This document shows, piece after piece, positions 1 through 4,981 of a stretch of DNA of 6,066 nt. This stretch comes from Candidatus Zixiibacteriota bacterium. GTDB taxonomy: Bacteria; Zixibacteria; MSB-5A5; GN15; PGXB01. Under the pieces are notes generated by a model. That model saw only the letters and a list, made by a program, of their open reading frames with translations, made no database searches and was not told the DNA's origin. The position numbers and the translations under genes were made by a program. Position 1 is the stretch's first letter. Every line of letters starts with the position of its first letter. The stretch spans positions 1 through 6,066 of the forward strand of contig JAUVBC010000148.1 in the NCBI GenBank assembly GCA_030591405.1. The letters are read 5' to 3'.

Positions 1-3
1 AAA

Positions 4-987
4 GTGAAGCCAAGAGCGAAAATTATCGGAACTGGTTCGTACGTACCGCCCAAACGGTTGACCAATGCTGATCTGGAGCGGATGTTAGACACATCTGATG
101 AATGGATATACAGTCACACCGGTATTCGGGAACGGCGTATAGCCGATGATGATACAAGCACTTCGGACATGGCCGTCGAGGCGATTCGACAAGCTTTGGA
201 GATGTCTCAGTGTAATCTAGATGAAATTGATATGGTAATCGCAGGTACATCCACCTCAGACTATCGAATGCCTTCCACTGCCTGTGTGATTCAGGAAAAG
301 CTAAGTTTACCGAATGCTGTGGCGTTTGATGTTGTATCTGCATGTGCCGGCTTTTTGAACGGTTTGGCTGTTGCCAGATCGTTTATTGAATCCGGAGTAT
401 ACAAAAAAATCGTTGTTGTGGGTTGCGAGAAACTGTCGTCTGTTACCAACTATAAAGATCGCAATACATGTATACTGTTTGGCGATGGTGCAGGTGCTGC
501 CATTGTCGCCGCAGATAGCAATGGCCATGGAGTTCTGTCAACATTCGCAAAATCCGATGGTACACAACGCGAACTACTATGGATACCGACCGGCGGGGTC
601 AGAAATCCCTATAATCCGGACTTTACTAACAATGGTTCAGATAAGCTTCAGATGAAGGGTCCCGATGTTTATAAGTTTGCAGTTCGCGAGATGCACAATG
701 CCTCAATAAAGGTTATTAAAGACGCCGGATTAGATATTTCTGACATATCATTGATCATTCCACACCAGGCCAACATCCGCATCATACAGGGACTGGCCAA
801 GCGATTGCATGCCAGCATGGACAAAGTGGTTGTGAATATCGAAAAATATGGCAACACATCATCGGCATCAATACCTATTGCTCTTGACGAAGCTAACCGC
901 GATGGTCGTATAAACCCGGGCGATAAAGTGCTGATGGTTGCTTTTGGCAGCGGGCTAATATGGGCTTCAGCGCTTGTTAAATGGTAA
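4..987 (+). CDS. fabH: Beta-ketoacyl-ACP synthase III (FabH)
   Basis: FabH condenses acetyl-CoA (or another short acyl-CoA) with malonyl-ACP, the first elongation step of type II fatty-acid synthesis in the cytosol. The 327-residue product has the usual FabH length and opens with the family N-terminus (KIIGTGSYVPPKRLTN, then TSDEWI and TGIRERR). The thiolase-fold active site is complete: the nucleophile is Cys114 in VVSACAGF, with His254 in IPHQAN and Asn284 in YGNTSSAS. The FGDGAGA motif (residues 159-165) and the C-terminal AFGSGLIWASALVKW are also typical. The start is GTG at position 4; only three bases precede it, so its ribosome site is not visible and an earlier start cannot be excluded, though the N-terminus fits the family. 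The usual partners plsX, fabD, fabG and acpP do not follow it here. An internal segment (322-505) is repeated at 2491-2674. The FabH assignment is firm; acyl-CoA chain preference cannot be read from the sequence. Confidence 0.95.
   Translation: MKPRAKIIGTGSYVPPKRLTNADLERMLDTSDEWIYSHTGIRERRIADDDTSTSDMAVEAIRQALEMSQCNLDEIDMVIAGTSTSDYRMPSTACVIQEKLSLPNAVAFDVVSACAGFLNGLAVARSFIESGVYKKIVVVGCEKLSSVTNYKDRNTCILFGDGAGAAIVAADSNGHGVLSTFAKSDGTQRELLWIPTGGVRNPYNPDFTNNGSDKLQMKGPDVYKFAVREMHNASIKVIKDAGLDISDISLIIPHQANIRIIQGLAKRLHASMDKVVVNIEKYGNTSSASIPIALDEANRDGRINPGDKVLMVAFGSGLIWASALVKW
322..505 (+). repeat. Direct repeat copy A, inside intact fabH
   Basis: This 184-bp stretch of fabH recurs in the same orientation at 2491-2674. 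Aligned by eye, 173 of 184 bases agree with no insertion or deletion, and similarity stops abruptly on both sides. The pair brackets the fabH tail, the small membrane ORF and the TPR gene. It is a substrate for homologous recombination that would delete about 2.17 kb. Confidence 0.93.
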
Positions 988-1228
988 AAAGAGGCATTAT
1001 ATTAAAAGGATTCACGCTGACATTTATAATCTGGCTTGCACAGGAGTGTCAATTTGCTGTATGTTCATAGCGTTTTCATTCCGCCTGCCGTATGCAGTTT
1101 CATTTGTACTACTGGTGGCGATCATTCCGGCCATACTTGTCCTGATACTATTCTTTATAAATAGGATGTATCTCTCGCCTGGAATAATTAGGATAAATGT
1201 AATGGATGGGAAAATGCAACAACCATAA
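974..1228 (+). CDS. Possible small membrane protein, start uncertain
   Basis: I do not recognise this frame. Its longest version (84 residues, TTG at 974) overlaps the last 14 bases of fabH. It encodes two hydrophobic stretches, about residues 17-36 and 40-62 (the second is YAVSFVLLVAIIPAILVLIL), followed by a short polar tail ending in KMQQP. Other in-frame starts are GTG at 1046 and ATG at 1061; an AGGAG at 1042-1046 lies 14 nt before that ATG, which is too far for a normal ribosome site. In a different frame, ATG at 981 overlaps the fabH stop, as in translational coupling, and reads MVKRGIILKGFTLTFIIWLAQ before stopping after 29 codons, so a frameshifted membrane protein is conceivable. 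The frame ends 11 nt before the convergent TPR gene. It could be a real two-helix protein, a decayed gene or chance. Confidence 0.3.
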   Translation: MLNGKKRHYIKRIHADIYNLACTGVSICCMFIAFSFRLPYAVSFVLLVAIIPAILVLILFFINRMYLSPGIIRINVMDGKMQQP

Positions 1229-1239
1229 TTCCGCAATTA

Positions 1240-2265
1240 TCAATTTGTCATCTCAACCAGATACCTGAGATTATCTTTTTGCTTTTTACGCACATTTTCT
1301 GATAGGCTATGGATATATTCCCCGGTTTGAGCCGCCCATCGTTCGGCCCGATCCGGTTTCCTTAATTTTGCAAGGCAACGGACAATCTGTGCGTCGCACT
1401 CTATTAACTTATAATAATTACCCGGCCGCTGAGCCAGAATATTGCGCAATCTCTCGAGGTATTTGCATGCCTGCTGATAGTCGTTTTTATAATAATAGGC
1501 CAATGACATACCCCATAAAAAGGATCTGCCATCTGGATAATTTTGCAGTAGTTTTTTGGCATAAACAATGGCGGAATCATGCTGTTTGTAATCGTTTAGA
1601 ATGGTTATCAAGGTTTTTTGAGCTGTCTCACAAGATAAAACAGATGTCTTCGCCGCTTGTTTCAATTCGAGGATACCCTTTTCACGCTCATCTCCTTTAT
1701 TACCCAATATTCTCAGGAAACCGCTTTTGGCTGACTTCCAGTAATGAATAGCTCCTAAACCGGCATAATTATCATGCAAGCTACTATCACATTTTAACCC
1801 TGCCTCATAGCATTTCTGAGCCTTTATAGTCGACTTGTAAGCCGAGATAACTGATCCGAATCTGGCTTTCCACAGCGAGCGATATGCCCAGACATTGCCT
1901 ATGTACCAATAACACAAGGCTTTACCCTCGTTTCGGCAAGTATCAATAATATTGTTAGCCAGAAACTCAACTGTATCAAGCAATCGAAGATAATCCTCTT
2001 GATACATACTATTATACTCTTCGGTCATCTCCGTCATCATTGTATAAGCCTTAAAGAAATAACCTGAAGGATTATTCGGATAAACGATAATGATGCTATC
2101 GCATAATCTGTAGGCATTGTTATATTCATCTGTAAATATGCTGTAAATTATCTTTGACAACCGGTCCCGATCAAATCGGTCATCAATCGATCTTGAATGA
2201 CTTTCGCCAGCTATCAAGGGAAAAATAAACAGCGTAAGCAGAATGTATGATAAATAGAGTTTCAT
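1240..2265 (-). CDS. Exported TPR-like helical-repeat protein, function unknown
   Basis: The chosen start is ATG at 2265-2263, giving 341 residues. An AAAGGA ribosome site lies at 2277-2272, six nt upstream, and a promoter at 2311-2339 falls inside any longer reading. The N-terminus is a signal peptide: Lys2, then a hydrophobic core at residues 3-19 (LYLSYILLTLFIFPLIAG), with likely signal peptidase I cleavage near residues 19-25. No lipobox Cys is present, so the product is probably periplasmic or secreted. The rest is helical and rich in Tyr, Leu and Ala. TPR-like helix pairs are recognisable around residues 47-80, 147-180 (KAQKCYEAGLKCDSSLHDNYAGLGAIHYW), 229-262 and 263-300. The block WYIGNVWAYRSLWKARFGS (120-138), followed by YWKSAKSG, resembles a family of uncharacterised exported TPR proteins that I know only from general pattern. 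TPR proteins usually scaffold protein contacts; no catalytic motif is seen. The gene stands alone, convergent with fabH. Confidence 0.82.
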   Translation of the reverse strand: MKLYLSYILLTLFIFPLIAGESHSRSIDDRFDRDRLSKIIYSIFTDEYNNAYRLCDSIIIVYPNNPSGYFFKAYTMMTEMTEEYNSMYQEDYLRLLDTVEFLANNIIDTCRNEGKALCYWYIGNVWAYRSLWKARFGSVISAYKSTIKAQKCYEAGLKCDSSLHDNYAGLGAIHYWKSAKSGFLRILGNKGDEREKGILELKQAAKTSVLSCETAQKTLITILNDYKQHDSAIVYAKKLLQNYPDGRSFLWGMSLAYYYKNDYQQACKYLERLRNILAQRPGNYYKLIECDAQIVRCLAKLRKPDRAERWAAQTGEYIHSLSENVRKKQKDNLRYLVEMTN

Positions 2266-2310
2266 ATCATGTCCTTTATTAATTATATGTCTACTATAAT
2301 ATCCACTATT

Positions 2311-2339
2311 ATTATATCGATAACTTATATCGACGTAAA
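2311..2339 (-). promoter_or_regulatory. Sigma70-type promoter of the TPR gene
   Basis: Read on the minus strand, a -35 TTTACG (2339-2334) and a perfect -10 TATAAT (2316-2311) are separated by 17 nt. This predicts a transcript start near 2304 and a leader of about 39 nt before the ATG at 2265. The spacer and -10 carry a direct repeat of TCGATATAA with an 11-nt period, about one helical turn, which could serve as an operator. The surroundings are very AT-rich, so part of the match may be chance, but its position and its agreement with the ribosome site support it. Confidence 0.55.
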
Positions 2340-2490
2340 TTGAATAATTAAATCCTGACAATTCATAACTGATTTACCTTTTTTTGAACATACAATAATT
2401 GTGTTATTTTATCTATAAAATTTAATACTGATATCGGATAATTCAGGCATTATTATGCCGAGGGGGATTTTTTTAAAAGTCAAATCTTCA

Positions 2491-2674
2491 GCGTTTGATG
2501 TTGTGTCCGCATGTGCCGGCTTTTTGAACGGTTTGGCTGTTGCCAGATCGTTTATTGAATCTGAAGTATACAAAATAATTGTTGTTGTGGGTTGCGAGGA
2601 GCTGTCGTCTGTTACCATCTATAAAGATCGTAATACATGTATACTGTTTGGCGATGGTGCAGGTGCTACCATTG
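2491..2674 (+). repeat. Direct repeat copy B, the fabH fragment
   Basis: This is the second copy of the fabH segment at 322-505, at a constant offset of 2169 bases. I count 11 differences: five silent and six amino-acid-changing (two of them in one codon). The preserved frame and modest divergence suggest either a fairly recent copy or one kept similar by gene conversion. Neither end coincides with a gene boundary or with an obvious insertion-element end. Confidence 0.93.
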
Positions 2675-2739
2675 GCAAAGATCCTCATTCCAGCAATGAT
2701 TCACATTATAATAAATGTAAGTCTGCTCCACGTTCCAAC

Positions 2740-2757
2740 AAAAAAACGCGCGTTTCT
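2740..2757 (-). terminator. Weak candidate terminator for ssrA
   Basis: On the minus strand, about 100 nt past the tmRNA 3' end, the 12-bp palindrome AAACGCGCGTTT (2744-2755) runs into a stretch of seven T residues. The usable stem is short (four or five pairs with a GCGC or CG loop), so it is a poor intrinsic terminator. It is the only T-tract hairpin seen downstream of ssrA in the window. Confidence 0.25.
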
Positions 2758-2759
2758 AC

Positions 2760-2805
2760 CGTAACCAAATCGTAACCAAAACGGTGTTACGTTATTCGGT
2801 GTTAC
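2760..2805. repeat. Nested direct and inverted repeats beside the ssrA 3' end
   Basis: CGTAACCAAA occurs twice (2760-2769 and 2771-2780, 11-nt period), followed by CGGTGTTAC twice (2782-2790 and 2797-2805, 15-nt period). The two families also pair: CGTAAC at 2771-2776 is the inverse of GTTACG at 2786-2791 across a 9-nt loop. The array begins about 50 bp from the tmRNA 3' end, a place where integrating elements often insert. It could be a protein-binding array, part of the ssrA termination region or a recombination-site remnant. No second copy of the tmRNA 3' end is visible in the window. Confidence 0.6.
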
Positions 2806-2855
2806 TGGGGGATATAGTCGCATAAATCATCGTAATTTGTTATGATACAATAAGA

Positions 2856-3213
2856 TGGAGGTGGGGGGAATCGAACCCCCGTCCGAAAAAAGCGCCAGAT
2901 TATCTTCTACGTGCGTAGCCGCTCTATAATTTCTCGCCCTCTCCCCTGCCAAGCGGCAGGCCAGGAAAAAAGCCAGCCTTTATAATTTTCGTCCAACCTC
3001 AAAGGCGTCGGGTCAGCTTATCCTTTCAACCGTCGTTCCATCCAATCCGGAAAGGCGACAAACTGGGGGAACGGGTCACCTAATTTTAGTTAGGCAGCCA
3101 TGGCATAATCATATTCGCCATTTAAAAAATGTACCGGATATTTAACGAGAAATCCGGAGTCCCTCGGCACGCCGACAATCCCTCACCAATCCCGTCGAAA
3201 CCTTTTCACCCCC
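2856..3213 (-). ncRNA. ssrA: Transfer-messenger RNA (tmRNA)
   Basis: tmRNA with SmpB releases stalled ribosomes and tags the unfinished protein for proteolysis. The 358-nt one-piece RNA begins GGGGGUG (3213-3207) followed by the hallmark AAGGUUUCGACGGG. Its 3' end carries UUUCGGACG, a T-arm of GGGGG, loop UUCGAUU, CCCCC (2880-2864), and CACCUCC (2863-2857), which pairs with the 5' heptamer (one G-U). The discriminator A is at 2856. The next three bases on this strand are TCT, so CCA is not encoded and must be added by CCA-adding enzyme. Internal features include the tag ORF at 3119-3090 and a hairpin of CCTGCC, GCTT loop, GGCAGG (2960-2945) in the pseudoknot-rich part. The gene stands alone with its own promoter. 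Both ends follow from the acceptor pairing, so the coordinates should be good to a base or so. Confidence 0.97.
3090..3119 (-). other. tmRNA tag-peptide reading frame
   Basis: The resume codon is most likely GGC (3119-3117). The frame then reads GEYDYAMAA and stops at TAA (3092-3090). The AMAA ending matches the usual hydrophobic-Ala-Ala degron recognised by ClpXP-type proteases. Gly or Ala is the normal first tag residue and an A-rich stretch precedes the GGC, as expected. The stop and the last eight residues are secure; the resume codon is inferred and could lie a codon or more upstream, where the frame stays open (AAU, UUA, UUU). A nine-residue tag is at the short end of the known range. 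Confidence 0.8.
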
Positions 3214-3270
3214 ATAAGAGCGAGGAAAACGATCTTGAGATTTATCGTTCGAGACTATCAACTCTACTTT

Positions 3271-3298
3271 AATATACTAAATCGTCATATCTTGTCAA
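3271..3298 (-). promoter_or_regulatory. Strong sigma70-type promoter of ssrA
   Basis: On the minus strand a perfect -35 TTGACA (3298-3293) and a -10 TATATT (3276-3271, five of six consensus bases) are 16 nt apart. This predicts a start near 3264 and a precursor leader of about 50 nt before the mature 5' end at 3213. The leader holds a small hairpin (AACGAT and ATCGTT, 3249-3228). RNase P would be expected to form the mature end, as for other tmRNAs. This is the best-matching promoter in the window, which suits an abundant stable RNA. Confidence 0.85.
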
Positions 3299-3318
3299 TT
3301 GTTTCAGAAATATCAAAT

Positions 3319-3357
3319 AAAAAAAAAGAAGAGGGGACAGGCGTTAAAACCTGCCCC
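3319..3357 (-). terminator. Intrinsic terminator pointing along the minus strand
   Basis: Read on the minus strand, GGGG-CAGG (3357-3350), an 8-nt loop (3349-3342) and CCTG-T-CCCC (3341-3333) form an 8-bp GC-rich stem with one bulged base. TCTTC and then an unbroken run of nine or more T residues follow (to 3319). This is a textbook rho-independent terminator, but no minus-strand gene ends here: the next feature to the right is the + strand transporter. It lies about 20 bp upstream of the ssrA -35 box and so would stop antisense transcripts arriving from the transporter side. On the + strand no T-tract follows the stem. Confidence 0.65.
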
Positions 3358-3386
3358 CAAGGCAGAGGGGAATCTAACTTTCTCAC

Positions 3387-3395
3387 TGCTATAAT
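3387..3395 (+). promoter_or_regulatory. Extended -10 promoter for the EamA transporter
   Basis: TGCTATAAT is a perfect extended -10 element (TGn plus consensus TATAAT). The -35 position about 17 nt upstream (GGGGAA) is poor, as is tolerated with an extended -10. It predicts a start near 3402 and a leader of roughly 87 nt. A second possibility, TTGACT (3451-3456), 17 nt, GATATT (3474-3479), would start transcription at about the ATG and give a leaderless mRNA. The first is the better match. Confidence 0.45.
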
Positions 3396-3488
3396 AGTCG
3401 CTTGAAATGAGTAAATCTGTCAAAGAATTTTATCATTTGTATGATTTATTTTGACTTGTTCGACTATTTCCCTGATATTCGAAAGATT

Positions 3489-4370
3489 ATGCAGACCAAA
3501 ACGCCACAAGACAAAAATACGCTTGCCGATCTCGGCCTGTTCTACGCTGTCGCTATCTGGGGATCGACATTTTTTATTGTCAAATCGGCTCTTGATGGTA
3601 TCGATCCGGTTATTCTGGTCGCTTACCGATTTCTGATAGCCGGTTCTATTTTATTAATTTTTCTCAAATTTTCCGGTCGACCAATATTTGACGGATGGAA
3701 GCAGGCGTTAGTGCCGGGATTTTTATTATGGATGTTATACATCCCGCAAACTATTGGTTTACAATACACTACCGCATCAAATTCAGGATTTATCACTGGT
3801 CTTTTTGTTGCTTTTGTACCGATATTTCTTAGAATCATATTCAAACGCAAACCAACTATCATGGAAGTTATTGCATCGGCGATATCGCTTATTGGACTTT
3901 GGATCCTGACCGGCGGGATGAGAGATATCAATATCGGCGATATTATGACTTTGATAACCGCTGTCACCTATGCCCTGCATCTTCTCTATGTTGACAAATT
4001 TATGAAACGTGGGCTAGATCCGTATCTGTTCAGCTGTCATCAATTTTTACTGGTCGGTTTATTAAGTGTAATAACGGCTTTACTGTTTTCACTTCCGTTT
4101 AAAATAACATCAATCGACTCTTTTTGGATGATGATGTTCCTGGCTCTTTTCCCGACATTATCTGCATTTGTAATTCAGATGGCGGCCCAGAAAATCAGGT
4201 CACCGCTTCGGGTATCGTTAATTTTTGCGCTCGAACCGGTTTTTGCTGCGATGTTTGCCTGGACCCTCGGCGGGGAAAAGATCATTGCGCACCGTGCACT
4301 TGGTGGATTATTAATATTTCTGGCACTGGTGATTTCAGGATTGCCTGCTCCAAAGAAAAAGAACACATAA
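3489..4370 (+). CDS. EamA/DMT-family transporter
   Basis: This is an inner-membrane permease of the drug/metabolite transporter superfamily; members export or import amino acids, metabolites or drugs, and the substrate cannot be predicted here. From ATG at 3489 the protein has 293 residues, the normal length for two tandem EamA repeats, with ten hydrophobic segments at about 13-33, 39-59, 72-91, 98-117, 124-142, 150-169, 182-202, 210-230, 241-262 and 266-285. Typical motifs are AIWGSTFFIVK (22-32) and AYRFLIAG (45-52) in repeat one, TTASNSGFITGLFVAFVPI (94-112), and SLIFALEPVFAA (243-254) in repeat two. The C-terminus is short and basic (APKKKNT). An in-frame ATG at 3441 would add 16 residues that do not look like the family, and it has no ribosome site. 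The site before 3489 is also weak (GAAAG at 3481-3485). The gene is divergent from ssrA and stands alone. Confidence 0.92.
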   Translation: MQTKTPQDKNTLADLGLFYAVAIWGSTFFIVKSALDGIDPVILVAYRFLIAGSILLIFLKFSGRPIFDGWKQALVPGFLLWMLYIPQTIGLQYTTASNSGFITGLFVAFVPIFLRIIFKRKPTIMEVIASAISLIGLWILTGGMRDINIGDIMTLITAVTYALHLLYVDKFMKRGLDPYLFSCHQFLLVGLLSVITALLFSLPFKITSIDSFWMMMFLALFPTLSAFVIQMAAQKIRSPLRVSLIFALEPVFAAMFAWTLGGEKIIAHRALGGLLIFLALVISGLPAPKKKNT

Positions 4371-4376
4371 TCTTTA

Positions 4377-4411
4377 TTCTCGCAGGTCGAAATCCCGGAA
4401 AAATTTCGACA
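4377..4411 (+). repeat. GTCGAAAT hairpin repeat, left copy
   Basis: GTCGAAAT (4386-4393) and ATTTCGAC (4403-4410) form an 8-bp stem with a 9-nt loop, starting seven bases after the transporter stop codon. Its left part matches the reverse complement of 4995-5015 at 19 of 21 positions, with 14 consecutive identical bases (AGGTCGAAATCCCG, 4384-4397). It may fold at the end of the transporter mRNA, but it lacks the T-run of an intrinsic terminator. Confidence 0.75.
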
Positions 4412-4632
4412 AATTTACTACAAAATTTTGTACGGAGTCTCTTTTTTGGACCAAAAAATTCTCTATAATCTTTTCCCTCTCTTTGTGTTACAGCAAAATG
4501 GGTTTGCTTTTCCGTTTTTAGTTTTTTTGCATAGTCTCCATATCCCTCCCGAATATTTTTATAGACATTATTATTCATTTCAATTATTGGGAATGCCGGA
4601 ATTAGCCTTGAGTTGATGGGGAATTTGTTTTA

Positions 4633-4656
4633 CCGTCAGGAAAGGGTCCCTGACGC
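4633..4656 (+). repeat. CGTCAGG palindrome, copy 1
   Basis: CGTCAGG (4634-4640) pairs with CCTGACG (4649-4655). The 24-nt unit matches 4923-4946 in the same orientation, with three mismatches, at a 290-bp offset. Compared with copy 2, two of the ten possible stem pairs are lost (the outermost pair and one near the loop), so this looks like a decayed member of the same family. Confidence 0.75.
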
Positions 4657-4815
4657 CACCAAAAAATGATTTACAACCGCAGGCGGTGACAGCGCCGCCA
4701 ATATTGCCGCCTGGCATTTTGTATCAGATTAAGAATGGCCTTGGCGCCATATGTGGAACTAGAAATAGTTTTTGATCCTTTGTTTGCCCAGTCTGGCAGG
4801 GCGTGGATCCACCTC

Positions 4816-4829
4816 CCCGCCTTCGCGGG
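4816..4829 (+). repeat. CCCGC-CTTC-GCGGG hairpin module
   Basis: This is a 5-bp GC stem with a CTTC loop, followed by GAATGACG. Its reverse complement, CGTCATTCCCGCGAAGGCGG, resembles a widespread class of short dispersed intergenic hairpins seen in many bacterial genomes. It abuts the perfect palindrome GTGGATCCAC (4803-4812). The family identity is from memory, not from a search. Confidence 0.5.
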
Positions 4830-4865
4830 AATGACGTTGTCAGCCTTAGTGAGTTAATCAGCCAA

Positions 4866-4906
4866 CCCACAGCAAGCTGTGGGGCACCAACAGATGTGGA
4901 CATCTG
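4866..4906 (+). repeat. Two adjacent perfect hairpins
   Basis: CCCACAGC-AA-GCTGTGGG (4866-4883) is an 8-bp stem with a 2-nt centre. CAGATGT-GG-ACATCTG (4891-4906) is a 7-bp stem with a 2-nt centre, beginning seven bases later. Loops this small favour cruciform DNA, recognition of a palindrome by a protein, or pairing between RNAs over a simple RNA hairpin. Confidence 0.7.
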
Positions 4907-4922
4907 CCGCGCACAATTTATT

Positions 4923-4946
4923 CCGTCAGGAATGGGTTCCTGACGG
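4923..4946 (+). repeat. CGTCAGG palindrome, copy 2 (perfect stem)
   Basis: CCGTCAGGAA (4923-4932), loop TGGG, TTCCTGACGG (4937-4946) is a perfect 10-bp stem with a four-base loop, the strongest hairpin in the spacer. It is the intact counterpart of 4633-4656. No T-tract follows on either strand. Confidence 0.8.
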
Positions 4947-4981
4947 CGCGTAAATCCCCACCCGCTGGGTCAGCTACCAGA

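Larger units (their letters stand above)
2455..2775 (+). pseudogene. fabH internal fragment in an open frame
   Basis: The frame encodes 106 residues. Residues 13-73 (bases 2491-2674) match FabH residues 107-167 with five substitutions (G to E, K to I, K to E, N to I, A to T) and no gaps. That piece retains the nucleophile context VVSACAGF (Cys20 here) and FGDGAGA, but lacks the His and Asn of the triad and both ends of the fold, so it cannot be a working synthase. The first 12 residues (MPRGIFLKVKSS) and the last 33 (ending TRVSTVTKS) are unrelated to FabH. The ATG at 2455 has no convincing ribosome site and lies in a small hairpin (GGCAT, four-base loop, ATGCC; 2446-2459). A gene fragment left by a partial duplication is the best reading. 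An expressed short peptide is possible, since the frame is intact, but nothing in the sequence argues for it. Confidence 0.75.

Noticed and set aside
1225..1240. ATAATT-CCGC-AATTAT as a bidirectional terminator between convergent genes
   Set aside because: The stem is a 6-bp all-AT helix with no T-tract on either side, too weak to call.
1368..1751. 127-codon + strand frame opposite the TPR gene
   Set aside because: It is antisense to a better-supported gene with signal peptide, ribosome site and promoter, and shows no domain.
2266..2361. 32-codon N-terminal extension of the TPR gene from a TTG
   Set aside because: It would place the promoter and ribosome site inside the coding region, and the signal peptide begins exactly at the ATG at 2265.
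2455..2855. Integrated mobile element next to ssrA
   Set aside because: No integrase, transposase, terminal inverted repeats or duplicate of the tmRNA 3' end is seen in the window; kept only as a hypothesis.
3441..3488. Upstream ATG of the transporter adding 16 residues
   Set aside because: There is no ribosome site, the extra residues do not resemble the family, and the second ATG gives the usual length and N-terminus.
4386..4410. Hairpin after the transporter as an intrinsic terminator
   Set aside because: No T-run follows on the + strand, and it belongs to a repeat with a second copy at 4982-5015.
4282..4578. 98-codon minus-strand frame overlapping the transporter end
   Set aside because: It reads through the GTCGAAAT repeat and 89 bases of the transporter antisense, has no ribosome site at its ATG and no recognisable domain.
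4428..4616. 62-codon + strand frame after the transporter
   Set aside because: Its Phe/Leu-rich product follows from T-rich DNA, and there is no ribosome site or family resemblance.
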